Source: Leptospirales bacterium (GTDB lineage Bacteria > Spirochaetota > Leptospiria > Leptospirales > Leptospiraceae). From it: a DNA stretch of 64,000 nt. Location of the stretch: positions 78,536 through 142,535 of the forward strand of contig JAAFIR010000007.1 in the NCBI GenBank assembly GCA_013297885.1. Reading direction: 5' to 3'. Each line of letters starts with the position of its first letter. Positions within the stretch are counted from its first letter, which is position 1. A program made the position numbers and the translations under genes. Positions 54,429-63,832 of the stretch are shown piece after piece. The notes under the pieces were generated by a model, which was not told the DNA's origin, searched no databases, and saw nothing but the letters and a program-made list of their open reading frames with translations.

Positions 54429-56816
54429 TTATTTTCGATTATCCAACTTTGTTTTCTTTTTTAAATCTTCACGATTTTCTAATTTTTTAGTGTCTTCTGA
54501 ATTTGGATATTTGGGTCTTTGGTGAAGACTAGAAAGTAAAATTTCTTTAAAAGAAGATTTGATTATATTCAAATCCCCAAGAGTAATTCCACATTCATCT
54601 AGTTGGTTTTCGGCTAACTTAATGTTGATAATTTTTTGAATTAGTTCATCTAAAGTTTGGTGGTTGATTTCATCAAGTGAACGACTAGCAGCTTCCACAG
54701 AATCTGCTATCATCACAATTGCAGTTTCTTTACGTTGTGGTTTTGGACCGGGATACATAAAATCTTTTTTGTTGATTTTTTTTCTTTGGTTAGGAGAAAG
54801 ATCAGCAAGTGCTTTGTGATAAAAAAATGCCATTGTGCTTGTCCCGTGATGTTCTGGAATAAAACTTATCACTTCACGAGGAAGTCTTGCTTTTTTTGCC
54901 ATTTCGATTCCGTCTAGAACATGATCGATAACAATTTTTGCAGCTCGCCCAGGATTATTTCTATCAATATTTTCTTTTTTGGGAATTAGATGTTGGTTCT
55001 CTACAAAAAAACCAGCGTTTGGAATTTTACCAATATCATGAAAATATACACCAGCACGAACAAGTAACCAATCCAAGTTTAAATTTTGTGCAGCACGTTC
55101 GGACAAGGCAGCAACCATAAATGTGTGGGTATAAGTAGAAGGAGCTTTTGTGAGTAATGCTTGTAAAAGTGGATGACCTGTATCAGCAAGTTCAAGGAGT
55201 TTAAATCTAGTTGGAATATTAAAAATATATTCATAAATTGGGAGTAGAAATTGAGTGAGTAATGCACAAATTAAACCATTAATAAAACATGCAAAGCAAA
55301 CTTTAAAAAAATTTGCCCGAAACAAATCTTTTACTAAAGATGAACCAATGTCCACAACAAAAAAAGGTTTAGATTCAATTAAAAATCCACTTAGCACAAC
55401 AATGATTTGTACAAAACCAATTATCAAACCTGATTTTATAAAATCAATTCTTTTGCGTATTCTCCTTCCACAAATTGCTGAAGTTACAGTTGTTGTGAAT
55501 GCTAAAATAAAAGATGTAGAATTATTTTGTGAAGATAAAAAAATAAAAAACGATAAATAAAACCCAATTGCAATTGAAATTTGTTCATCATAAATAAAAC
55601 CAATCATTAAGCAAATCATTCCAATTGGAACAAATAAAGTAAAATAATAAATACTTTCAAAATTGCTATCTGGATGAAAATAAATTTTTGTTAGAATAAA
55701 AACAAAAGTTGTTAATCCCCATATAACTGAAAATAAAATTAAATTGTTTGCAATGTCAGAAAAAACTTTTTCAGTATAAGATATTAAAAAATAAATTATA
55801 ATAGTCATTAAAATTAACTGCACAATTAAAACTGCTAGTATAGATTGAATATTTGCACTAGAAGTGTTCTCGTTAAATTTTTCTAATTTCAATTTAATTT
55901 CTGGAGTAAGAATTTCACCTTTCTTAACTAAAATTTCATTCTTCGAAATTTTGTTTTGAAATGTTTTTATCTTATTCATCTCTTTCAGTCTTGCTTCTTC
56001 AGTTTCAGTTGCACGATAAGAACAACCCAAAAAAGAATAGAGATAAGATAAAGTAAGTCTTTTAATTACTGCTGAAGTAGTTTGGTCTAGACCTGAAATT
56101 TTTTCATCAAAAATTCGATTAATTTTTTCTTTCACTTTTTGATTAGAATAAATATCTTGCCTTGAAAAAATATTAGAACCATCTAAATAAGAAATAGAAT
56201 CTTTATAGGACTTGTTTAAAATTGTTGCTGTGAGTCCAGTTTGTAGAGAAATATTTTTTGGTGTTTCTTTTAAGATACAATTTGTAGAAAAAATTAAATT
56301 TGCTGATCTTAAAGTATAATCTTTTAGTTTATCTTTACGAGGGTAAGTAATTAAATGCTCTAAATCTGTTTGGTTTCTAAATTTCCATCTTTGGCTTTTA
56401 GAAATTAAAGAGTTAACTCTAGAGCCAGACTCATTTGATACTTGTTTTAAATTTTCAAAATCTTCTTCAATGTAATTTTTAATTTGTGAAGTGAGAACAT
56501 TATAATCTCTTTCAAAAATGGGAGCAGCTTGTTTATAAGCTTTATCTTTTTCTAATTTTGTTTTTTGTAAATCTTCATAAAAAATATCTTTTTGTGATAT
56601 AATTGTTTCAGGAGAATTTTTTCCAACTCCCCAAATTGTTTCATCTTTAATATCGACTGTGTCTTGTCCCAAATATTGATTGGATAAATAAAAAGTAGAA
56701 AGACCAAGTGTAAACAAAACTAAAAAAATTTGAAGTTTACGAATAAATTCAACTGGTCTGAGTCTCGTTAATTCTTCAGTGGAACGAGCCATGAAGATTT
56801 CAAATTTCTCAAACAA
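54429..56816 (-). CDS. pgpH: PgpH-type 7TM-HD phosphohydrolase
   Basis: A 795-residue protein: one N-terminal membrane helix (about 28-46), a large extracytoplasmic 7TMR-HDED domain (about 47-310), a cluster of about seven membrane helices (330-560), then a cytosolic HD domain with 'ALLTKAPSTYTHTFMVAALS', metal-binding 'RAGVYFHDIGKIPNAGFFVE', 'IIDHVLDGIEMAKKARLP' and 'IPEHHGTSTMAFFYHKAL'. PgpH enzymes hydrolyse c-di-AMP to pApA. It follows phoH by 2 bases in the common phoH-pgpH order; ybeY is not next to it here. Confidence 0.93.
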   Translation of the reverse strand: MFEKFEIFMARSTEELTRLRPVEFIRKLQIFLVLFTLGLSTFYLSNQYLGQDTVDIKDETIWGVGKNSPETIISQKDIFYEDLQKTKLEKDKAYKQAAPIFERDYNVLTSQIKNYIEEDFENLKQVSNESGSRVNSLISKSQRWKFRNQTDLEHLITYPRKDKLKDYTLRSANLIFSTNCILKETPKNISLQTGLTATILNKSYKDSISYLDGSNIFSRQDIYSNQKVKEKINRIFDEKISGLDQTTSAVIKRLTLSYLYSFLGCSYRATETEEARLKEMNKIKTFQNKISKNEILVKKGEILTPEIKLKLEKFNENTSSANIQSILAVLIVQLILMTIIIYFLISYTEKVFSDIANNLILFSVIWGLTTFVFILTKIYFHPDSNFESIYYFTLFVPIGMICLMIGFIYDEQISIAIGFYLSFFIFLSSQNNSTSFILAFTTTVTSAICGRRIRKRIDFIKSGLIIGFVQIIVVLSGFLIESKPFFVVDIGSSLVKDLFRANFFKVCFACFINGLICALLTQFLLPIYEYIFNIPTRFKLLELADTGHPLLQALLTKAPSTYTHTFMVAALSERAAQNLNLDWLLVRAGVYFHDIGKIPNAGFFVENQHLIPKKENIDRNNPGRAAKIVIDHVLDGIEMAKKARLPREVISFIPEHHGTSTMAFFYHKALADLSPNQRKKINKKDFMYPGPKPQRKETAIVMIADSVEAASRSLDEINHQTLDELIQKIINIKLAENQLDECGITLGDLNIIKSSFKEILLSSLHQRPKYPNSEDTKKLENREDLKKKTKLDNRK

Positions 56817-56818
56817 GT

Positions 56819-57778
56819 TTATACACCTTCAAACTTATCTACAATTACTGATACAAGCGGATGTCTTGTGATATCCACTTTTTCCAATTTTACAATTCCA
56901 ATTTGTGGAGTATCTTTTAATAAAGATAGTGCTCTTTCTAATCCAGATTTTCCTTTGTCAAGATCAATTTGTGTAACGTCACCAGACAAACTCATTCTAG
57001 AATTTTTTCCAATTCTAGTTAAAAACATTTTTAATTGAGGAAGTGTACAGTTTTGAGCTTCATCTAAAATTATAAATGAATTGTTCAAAGTTCTACCACG
57101 CATAAATGCAATTGGAGCTATTTCAATTTTATGAAGGCTGATTAAAACCTGAACACGTTCAAATCCAATACATTCATATAAGGCATCGTAAATGGGTCTG
57201 AGATATGGATCCACTTTTTGGGTTAAATCTCCAGGCAAAAAACCAAGAGACTCACCAGCTTCAACTGCTGGACGAGTTAAAACAAGTCTATCAATGTCTC
57301 CATTTTGTAAAAGACGACAAGCAACTGCAATTGACAAAAAAGTTTTTCCAGTTCCTGCAGGACCAATTCCAAATGTAACCAAATTTTTTAAAAGACTTTG
57401 TACAAAAATTTCTTGGTTTTTTGTTTTGGGGTAAATTTGTTTTCCTTTAATTGTGGAAATGATTTTTTCACTAGGAGTCCAACCGCTTTCATTTTCTTTT
57501 TTAATGATATAATTCAAATCAAAAGTATCAAAATCATCTTTGTCTGGTCTTTTTTTATAATTGTTTTCCAAGTTTTTAAAAAAATCAATTGCAATATCCA
57601 CTTTGTCTTTTGGACCACTAATGATTAATGAATAACCACGAGGGATAATTGAAATTGCAAGATAAGATTCCAAATCTCTCAGTCTTGAATCGTTGATTCC
57701 ACAAACTTTTAGATATAGGTCTTCATTCAGGAAATCAAATTTTTCTTGGACTTGGTCTTTTGATTTTTTTTCAGACAT
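56819..57778 (-). CDS. phoH: PhoH family ATPase
   Basis: A 319-residue protein with an N-terminal KH-like segment (about 20-80) and a PhoH ATPase domain: Walker A '[20 protein letters not shown]', '[20 protein letters not shown]', Walker B '[20 protein letters not shown]' and '[20 protein letters not shown]'. It is implicated in RNA metabolism with YbeY. Its start shares a base with the aspS stop and it precedes pgpH. Confidence 0.95.
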   Translation of the reverse strand: MSEKKSKDQVQEKFDFLNEDLYLKVCGINDSRLRDLESYLAISIIPRGYSLIISGPKDKVDIAIDFFKNLENNYKKRPDKDDFDTFDLNYIIKKENESGWTPSEKIISTIKGKQIYPKTKNQEIFVQSLLKNLVTFGIGPAGTGKTFLSIAVACRLLQNGDIDRLVLTRPAVEAGESLGFLPGDLTQKVDPYLRPIYDALYECIGFERVQVLISLHKIEIAPIAFMRGRTLNNSFIILDEAQNCTLPQLKMFLTRIGKNSRMSLSGDVTQIDLDKGKSGLERALSLLKDTPQIGIVKLEKVDITRHPLVSVIVDKFEGV

Positions 57779-59580
57779 TATAAATTCACCACTCTAATTT
57801 TTAATTCTCCTAGTTGTTTTTCATCAACAGGAGTTGGGCAATCGGACATCAAACAAGTTCCTTTTTGAGTTTTTGGAAATGCAATTACATCTCGAATTGA
57901 TTTACTTTTTGTCATTAACATCAATATTCTATCTATACCAAATGCAATTCCACCGTGAGGAGGAGCACCAAATTCTAATGCTTCCAATAAAAATCCAAAT
58001 TTTTTCTCAGCACTTTCTTTGTTTATTCCCAATACTTCAAAAACTTTTTGTTGAACAGATTGGTTAAAAATTCTAATACTTCCGCCACCAATTTCAGTTC
58101 CATTTAAAACTAAATCGTATGCTTTTGATCTCATAGTTTTTGCTTTGGATTTAATTACTTCTACAGAATCTTCATAAGAAAAATCTTCATCGCTTGGTGA
58201 AGTAAATGGATGATGAATTGCTGAAATTTCTCCAGAAGTTTCATCTACTTCAAACATCGGAAAATCCACAACCCATGAAATATGAAACTCTTCTGGGTTT
58301 GGTGTTTCAAATTTTTCAGCAAGTTTTAAACGCAGAGCACCTAGACTTGCATTTACAATTGATTTTTTATCTGCTCCAAAAAATAACATGTCCCCTTCAG
58401 ATGAACCAACTCGTTTTGAAATTGCATCTAGCACTTCTGGTTTAAATCTTTTTGTGATTGTAGATTCAAGTCCGCTTGCACCATGTTTCATATATGCAAG
58501 ACCTTTTGCACGATAGTCACGGCTGAGCCAAGCAGTTAAGTCTTCAATTTCTTTACGTGAAATACCTGCTCCACCTTTTACCGAGATAGCTTTAACTACT
58601 CCACCAGTAGTGATTGCTCCTGAAAAAACTTGGAAGTCAGAATCTTTTACAAGATCAGACACATCATAAAGTTTCATTCCAAATCTCAAATCTGGTTTGT
58701 CTGAGCCATAAGACTCCATCGCTTCTGTGTAAGTCATTCGTGGGAAAGGTTTTGAAAAATTTACTGAAAAAACTTTTGCAAAAACTTCTGTCATCATGGA
58801 TTCAATTTCAAATAAAATATCTTCTTGGTCAATGTATGCAAACTCCATGTCAAGCTGAGTGAATTCAGGTTGACGATCTGCACGAAGGTCTTCGTCTCTA
58901 AAACATTTTACAACTTGGAAATATCTTTCCATTCCACCAACCATCAAAATTTGTTTAAAAATTTGTGGAGATTGTGGTAGAGCATAAAAACTTCCTTGGT
59001 GAAGTCTAGATGGAACTAAAAAATCTCTTGCACCCTCAGGAGTGGATTTATTTAAAATGGGAGTTTCGATTTCTAAAAAATTTTTTTGGTTCAAATAATT
59101 TCTAAGTTCAAAAATAAATTTATGCCTCAAAATCATTTTATCTTTGAGATCATTTTTTCTAAATTCCAAATAGCGATATTGTAAACGGATGTCTTCCCCA
59201 GACTCGTCAAATTCATCTAGAGAAAACGGAGGAGTTTTGGAGCTATTTAAAATTTCCATACTTTCAATAATTAATTCAATACCACCGTTTTGGATTTTTG
59301 GATTAATTGCAGACTCATCTCTTTTTTGGAGTTTGCCTTTGATAGCAAGAGAATATTCTGAACGAACCATTTCAGCGAGCTTAAAATCATCGCCAATATT
59401 TTCTTTACGTGCAACAGTTTGAATCACACCAGTTCTATCACGAAGGTCAATAAAAATTACTCCACCTTGATCTCTAAAACGAAAAGACCAACCATATAGA
59501 AAAATTTCTTGTCCAATTTTAGATTTTAACTCACCTGCAAAACTTCTATTTTTATAATTCTTTTTAACCCAATCTTTCAA
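57778..59580 (-). CDS. aspS: Aspartyl-tRNA synthetase
   Basis: A 600-residue bacterial-type class IIb synthetase: N-terminal OB anticodon-binding domain ('[20 protein letters not shown]', '[15 protein letters not shown]'), motif 2 '[20 protein letters not shown]', the bacterial GAD insertion (about 300-410) and motif 3 '[14 protein letters not shown]'. Start is TTG 59580 ('[18 protein letters not shown]'). It leads an aspS-phoH-pgpH operon. Whether it is discriminating or also charges tRNA-Asn is not decidable here. Confidence 0.97.
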   Translation of the reverse strand: MKDWVKKNYKNRSFAGELKSKIGQEIFLYGWSFRFRDQGGVIFIDLRDRTGVIQTVARKENIGDDFKLAEMVRSEYSLAIKGKLQKRDESAINPKIQNGGIELIIESMEILNSSKTPPFSLDEFDESGEDIRLQYRYLEFRKNDLKDKMILRHKFIFELRNYLNQKNFLEIETPILNKSTPEGARDFLVPSRLHQGSFYALPQSPQIFKQILMVGGMERYFQVVKCFRDEDLRADRQPEFTQLDMEFAYIDQEDILFEIESMMTEVFAKVFSVNFSKPFPRMTYTEAMESYGSDKPDLRFGMKLYDVSDLVKDSDFQVFSGAITTGGVVKAISVKGGAGISRKEIEDLTAWLSRDYRAKGLAYMKHGASGLESTITKRFKPEVLDAISKRVGSSEGDMLFFGADKKSIVNASLGALRLKLAEKFETPNPEEFHISWVVDFPMFEVDETSGEISAIHHPFTSPSDEDFSYEDSVEVIKSKAKTMRSKAYDLVLNGTEIGGGSIRIFNQSVQQKVFEVLGINKESAEKKFGFLLEALEFGAPPHGGIAFGIDRILMLMTKSKSIRDVIAFPKTQKGTCLMSDCPTPVDEKQLGELKIRVVNL

Positions 59581-59720
59581 AACAAAACCCTAAATTTAAA
59601 ATATACATTCTATGAATTGCAAGAATGATTTGTTTTCAAGATAAATTTGAGTGTTCTTATTTTGATTAAAACATTAGGGAGATTTTTTTTTAAAGTTATA
59701 AAAAAATAAATAATTCACCA

Positions 59721-59819
59721 GCGAAACTGATCGAAGCGTTTCTGAATAACCTCTGACTTTAGTCTGAGGTTTCAGAAGTAGCTGAGAGCAGGTTTTTTTA
59801 CGAAGTAAAAAATTCGCCC
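59721..59819 (-). repeat. Dispersed two-hairpin repeat, copy H
   Basis: Minus strand: TTTGGGCGAATTTTTTAC, stem 1 TTTTTTAC / GTAAAAAAA (loop TTC), CCTGCTCTCAGCTACT, stem 2 TTCTGAAACCTC / GAGGTTATTCAGAA, then ACGCTTCGATCAGTTTCGC. It lies between divergent aspS and the FG-GAP lipoprotein gene. Nothing else is recognised in 59581-59900. Confidence 0.85.
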
Positions 59820-59900
59820 AAATTATCCATTAAAATTTTTATTGGGAATAAAAAATTTATTTACAAAGTTTTTATTTTTGAATAATATTGTAGAAGATAT

Positions 59901-61798
59901 ATGAAACTAATTTTTTTAATTATTTGTATAATCAATTGTGTAAACACTCTAAAATCTAGTAAATTTTGCGATATTAGTAATCCAGTTAGTTATCTCAAAG
60001 AAGCATTTCTTGCTAGGACTTTTTAAATGATGAATTTTATTGTAGTTTGCGAATTCGAAATTCTCAAACTAATAGTATTTCAAATCCCAACCTAACAAAC
60101 CCTTCGACTAACCAAACCCCAACAAACCAAGTTCCAACAACAAATCCTTCCACAACTCCTTTTGCTACTTTGACAATTTCAAATTTAGTAAACAACTCTC
60201 AAGTTATATCTGGTGTGATATTTGGAACTTCTACTAATGCAACTAGGGTAGAAGTTTCTCTTGATGGAGGTGCATTTGTTTCAGCGACTGGAACCAATAC
60301 TTGGAGATTTCAACTTCCAATTGGTTCAGCTACTTGGAGACAATTTTCAAAACATTCAGTTCAAGCAAGAGCTATAAATTCGGATAATGTTTCTACTACA
60401 ACTACAACCATCAACATTGTAAAAAGTAGGAATAAAGATTTGGACGGAGATGGTTATGGAGATTCAATTTTTACTGCACCTGACACTGGAGCAGGAGATG
60501 TTCATATTTTTTATGGCTCTCCGACAGGGATTATTGCCACAACTGTTGCTGGGGCAAATTATACCTTACTCGGTGAGGTGAATGGCAATTGTTTTGGTGC
60601 TGGAGCATTAGCTTGTGATGTAAATGGTGATGGCTTTGGGGATATTATTGTTTCAGCAACAAAGCATAATAGCGATACAGGTAAAGTTTATATTTTTCAT
60701 GGTGGTGCAACTCGTCCTTCAGGAACAATTGCTGCTACTACTGCAATTACACAAATAGTCGGAGAAACTGCTAATGACCAATTTGGTTCGTACTATCTTG
60801 ATTGTGGTGATGTAAATGGAGATGGATTTGATGACTTAGCAACTGTTTCCAATAACTTTACTTTAACCCAAGCAAATCGAGGTAGAGCTTATATTTTTCA
60901 TTCCAGCGGTGCCAGTGGAATAACTGCAACAAATGCTTTTAATCCTTCCACCAGAATAACAGGTAATGCCTCAGCTGGTAGAAAGTTTGCATACAATTTA
61001 GTTCTAGGTGACTTTCAGAAAGATGGATTTCTGGATTTAGCAGTTTCAAATATCAATGTTAATACTGACACAGGATATGTCAGGATTTTTCATTCCACAA
61101 GCTCATTTGGAATTGCAACTGGAGGAATAGAAACTGCAGCAAATATTACTTTATTAGGTGAATCTACATCTGGGCAGTTTGGATGCTTCATGTGGGCGGG
61201 TGATTATAATAATGATGGATATACAGATCTTGTAACAGGAGCACATAATTTAAGTAGCTGGACTGGTAAATCTTATCTTTTTCTATCTAGTGGTACTAGT
61301 TCAGGAATAACAATTACAAACGCAACAAGTGCAAATACGAACTATACTGGTGAATCAAACAATGATTGGCTTGGAAGTGCTGTTGCTCTTGTGGATTTAA
61401 ACAATGATGGATTTGCTGAATTTATTTCATCTGCTACAAGATATTCAAATAGTGGAGAGACGGGTAGAGTGTATATACAACCTGGAGCAGCTACAGCTCC
61501 TACTAGTGGAAATGTTGATGTGCAAGTATCTCGAAGATTAACCGGCAGTGCAACAATAGGTAGATTTGGTGCTGCAATTGGTTTTAATGATATAAACGGA
61601 GATGGTTATATGGATTTTTTAACTTCAGCAAACGTTATTGCTCCAAGTGGAGGAGTTGTAAATGATGGAATGGCATATATTTTTTTAAACAACAAAACAA
61701 ATTCTTATTTTACTGGGAACTTTGCAACAGATGCTAATACAAGAATTACAGGGCAACTACTTGCAGGAAAAAGATTTGGCTATAATATTGGATATTAA
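59901..61798 (+). CDS. FG-GAP repeat lipoprotein, N-terminus frameshifted
   Basis: The ATG at 59901 starts a lipoprotein leader 'MKLIFLIICIINCVNTLK' and 'CDISNPVSYLKEAFLARTF', then stops at TAA 60024. The T5 run at 60020-60024 is one T short: with T6 the frame continues 'FLNDEFYCSLRIRNSQTN' into the main open frame (TTG 60047 onward, 583 residues). That frame has a Thr/Asn/Pro linker, an Ig-like domain (about 45-125) and seven FG-GAP repeats, each with a calcium-type loop such as 'DLDGDGYGDS', 'DVNGDGFGDI', 'DYNNDGYTDL', predicting a seven-bladed propeller. Without the leader it would not be exported. It could be a sequencing error, a phase-variable site or a new pseudogene. Confidence 0.8.
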
Positions 61799-61831
61799 AA
61801 TTAAATGGAATCGAATTGGATAATGATTTTT

Positions 61832-62359
61832 TTAATTTATTTTTAATCCAATTAATTCAAAAATAATTTTCAGCTCCGATCTTATCATAGCTTTGTTGAT
61901 TTTTGAATGTTTAAATCTAGAATGCCAACCTAAATAGTAATGATAATAAACTTTTGCTTTTGCAATCGAATCTTCTTTATTAAATCCATATCTTTTCAGT
62001 AAATTGGCAACAAAAGTTATTCTACGATCGTCCATTTTTACTACTAGTTTTTTTGCATAAGTATGATTTTTGGCAAAATCTCTTAAATAAAAATCAAAAT
62101 CTTTTCCTTCAATAGATTCTAAAATATGGATTGTTAAAGTTTTTAATTGATCCAATGGATTATTTTTTTTGGAAGCTTCTACAATAAATTCCTCAGTGCC
62201 AATTTTTAAAGAATAATCTAGAACTGCACGAATGTATTTTTCTCGATTTTTAAAATAATAATAATAACTGCCTTTTGTTACTTTTAAATCATCTGCAATT
62301 CGTTCTACTGCTAGGTTTTTTTCTCCCCCATCAGCAAAACGAATTAAACCTGCATACAA
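61832..62359 (-). CDS. TetR family transcriptional regulator (start uncertain)
   Basis: 175 residues from TTG 62359. The helix-turn-helix is 'NLAVERIADDLKVTKGSYYY' followed by 'YFKNREKYIRAVLDY', typical TetR. The remaining 120 residues are the helical ligand domain. The first helix appears cut by this start: the frame upstream reads 'KNKSKPVLIEDWLYAGLIRF', extending the helix naturally, but has no ATG, GTG or TTG before a stop at 62446. An ATT or ATC-type start near 62398 is possible. It is co-oriented with, and downstream of, the DUF6463 gene, whose promoter has a palindrome fitting a TetR dimer. Confidence 0.85.
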   Translation of the reverse strand: MYAGLIRFADGGEKNLAVERIADDLKVTKGSYYYYFKNREKYIRAVLDYSLKIGTEEFIVEASKKNNPLDQLKTLTIHILESIEGKDFDFYLRDFAKNHTYAKKLVVKMDDRRITFVANLLKRYGFNKEDSIAKAKVYYHYYLGWHSRFKHSKINKAMIRSELKIIFELIGLKIN

Positions 62360-62393
62360 CCAGTCTTCAATTAAAACAGGTTTAGATTTATTT

Positions 62394-62750
62394 TTAATTT
62401 TCTTCAGAAGTCTTTCCTTTTTTCCATAAAATAAAAATCGGAATTAATAAAAGCCAAAATCCAGAGGCAGGCATTAACAGAACACCAAAAATGAAAAGAA
62501 TGAATAAATTCCAAATCAAATGTTTTGGATAAAAACCAATTTTTTTTTGAATCCATTCAATTAAATATCCATAAGAAATGACTGGAACTCCAAAAAGAAA
62601 AAACCAAGCTACAGCTCCTCTCAATGGATCTTCCCCAATCGAATTAAAAAAACCTAATCGAAAAATTTCTATCCAAACTTCCGAAAAAAATATAAATCCA
62701 AAAACGATATGGATAATACCAATACAAATCACAAGAAAACCTATTTTCAT
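62394..62750 (-). CDS. DUF6463-type small membrane protein
   Basis: A 118-residue protein with four hydrophobic helices: 'GFLVICIGIIHIVFGFIFF', 'GAVAWFFLFGVPVISYGYLI', 'IWNLFILFIFGVLL', 'ASGFWLLLIPIFILW'. The 'GIIHIVFG' and 'PASGFWL' stretches fit the family of small four-helix proteins often found with TetR regulators. The function is unknown; being TetR-controlled it may deal with a small toxic compound. The TetR gene follows on the same strand. Confidence 0.72.
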   Translation of the reverse strand: MKIGFLVICIGIIHIVFGFIFFSEVWIEIFRLGFFNSIGEDPLRGAVAWFFLFGVPVISYGYLIEWIQKKIGFYPKHLIWNLFILFIFGVLLMPASGFWLLLIPIFILWKKGKTSEEN

Positions 62751-62756
62751 AAAACT

Positions 62757-62780
62757 AATTTATACGTTTGCGTATAAATT
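62757..62780. promoter_or_regulatory. TetR-type operator
   Basis: AATTTATACG-TTTG-CGTATAAATT, perfect 10-base arms with a 4-base spacer, ending 7 bases from the start codon of the DUF6463-TetR operon. The core TATACG-TTTG-CGTATA is a classical symmetrical TetR-family site. Autorepression by the TetR protein encoded in the operon is the simplest reading. Confidence 0.8.
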
Positions 62781-62947
62781 TCAAATACAAAATCTTATTT
62801 TTATATAAATAAAGTATAAAAAATCTAATATTTTTTAAAAATTAATTCAAAAACAGGTATTATAAATTAATTTTAAAAGCTTGTTATTTTTTTAAGTGAA
62901 ATTTTTGAGATTTAAAAATCTAAAATAGAAATTTTATTTTTGAATAA

Positions 62948-62978
62948 AAACTTCCCGACTCAAGGAATCGGAAAGTTT
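62948..62978 (-). terminator. Rho-independent terminator of the Lys/Asp-rich protein gene
   Basis: Minus strand: AAACTTTCCGA, 9-base loop, TCGGGAAGTTT, then TTATTC. The 11-base stem has one G-T wobble. It lies 15 bases past the stop codon at 62994 and is convincing. Confidence 0.8.
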
Positions 62979-62993
62979 ATAGAAGATTAAAGA

Positions 62994-63563
62994 CTATTCT
63001 TCGTCTTTTTCCTTACCTTTTTTCTTTTTTGTTTTTTTTTCTTTTTTGTCTTTTTTAGGTTTGTCTTCTTTATCTTTTTTTAACTTTTTATCAGACTTGT
63101 CTTCGTCTTTATCGTCTTTTTTCTTTTTAGACTTTTTGTCTTTTTTGTCAGACTTATCTTCATCTGACTTTTCGTCTTTCTCGTCTTTTTTCTTCTTAGA
63201 CTTTTTGTCTTTTTTGTCAGACTTATCTTCATCGGACTTATCGTCTTTGTCATCTTTTTTATCAGACTTTTTATCAGCTTTTTCGTCTTTATCCTCTGAT
63301 TTGTCTTCTTTATCTTTTTTTGACTTTTTGTCTTTTTTATCAGATTTATCGTCTTTGTCGTCGTCACCTTTCCCAGGTTTTGAACGGCAATAATCATCAA
63401 CTTTTACACCATCTTTTCTAGTGAAACCATTTACAAATACACAATCAGAATTTGCTTTACATTGTGATTCAGATAAACCTTTACATTCAGAATCCGCAAA
63501 AACTGAAAAATTTATGCCAACTAGGGCAATTAAAAAAATAAATAAAATTGAGAGTTTTCTCAT
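62994..63563 (-). CDS. Secreted Cys-module protein with Lys/Asp/Ser repeat tail
   Basis: A 189-residue protein: signal peptide 'LSILFIFLIALVGINFSVFA', then a compact four-Cys module ('SECKGLSESQCKANSDCVFV' and 'DGVKVDDYCRSKPG', residues about 25-62), then about 125 residues made almost only of K, D, S and E. The tail is built from copies of 'DKSDKKDKKSKK' and 'DEDKSDKKDKKSKKKKD', so the DNA here is a degenerate tandem repeat. The Cys module recurs, to my recollection, in other secreted bacterial proteins; the tail is a disordered polyampholyte. Good promoter, ribosome site AAGGAGATAAT and terminator show it is a real monocistronic gene. Confidence 0.8.
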   Translation of the reverse strand: MRKLSILFIFLIALVGINFSVFADSECKGLSESQCKANSDCVFVNGFTRKDGVKVDDYCRSKPGKGDDDKDDKSDKKDKKSKKDKEDKSEDKDEKADKKSDKKDDKDDKSDEDKSDKKDKKSKKKKDEKDEKSDEDKSDKKDKKSKKKKDDKDEDKSDKKLKKDKEDKPKKDKKEKKTKKKKGKEKDEE

Positions 63564-63598
63564 ATTATCTCCTTAGAGGCTCATAATGGAGTTTTATT

Positions 63599-63627
63599 AC
63601 AATATGTCAAGTAAAAGAGTTTGTCAA
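63599..63627 (-). promoter_or_regulatory. Sigma-70 promoter of the Lys/Asp-rich protein gene
   Basis: Minus strand: perfect -35 TTGACA (63627-63622), 17-base spacer, -10 TATTGT (63604-63599). Transcription would start near 63592, giving a leader of about 30 bases with the Shine-Dalgarno AAGGAGA. A second TTGACA lies inside the spacer. This is one of the two best promoter matches in the window. Confidence 0.65.
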
Positions 63628-63720
63628 TAAATTTCAGTTTAATAAATTAATTAATCTTATTTAATTCTTAAGGCAATTAAGATATTAAATAAAAAATTCT
63701 AGATATTTATTGTTTAATTA

Positions 63721-63832
63721 GGTTGAGTTTTTGTATATTTTTGCCAAAGCAAAAATATACAAAAAACAGGCTCTTAGCTACTATCAAAAAATTTCATGCG
63801 AAATTTTTTGATATCGCTTCGATCCTTCTCAC
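63721..63832 (+). repeat. Dispersed two-hairpin repeat, copy I
   Basis: GGTTGAGTTTTTGT, stem 1 TTTTTGTATATTTTTGC / GCAAAAATATACAAAAA (loop CAAA), ACAGGCTCTTAGCTACT, stem 2 ATCAAAAAATTTC / GAAATTTTTTGAT with loop ATGC, then ATCGCTTCGATCCTTCTCAC. Stem 2 is the same subtype as in copies A, B and C. The remaining sequence to 64000 shows no gene that I can support. Confidence 0.85.

Noticed and set aside
63000..63370. Tandem repeats that could suggest a CRISPR-like array
   Set aside because: Repeats are in-frame codons of a low-complexity protein, with no uniform repeat-spacer layout and no cas genes. No CRISPR array was seen anywhere in the window.
63046..63393. Long open frame opposite the Lys/Asp-rich gene (Ser/Leu/Phe-rich)
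   Set aside because: Antisense shadow of a low-complexity K/D codon pattern; no ribosome site or promoter.
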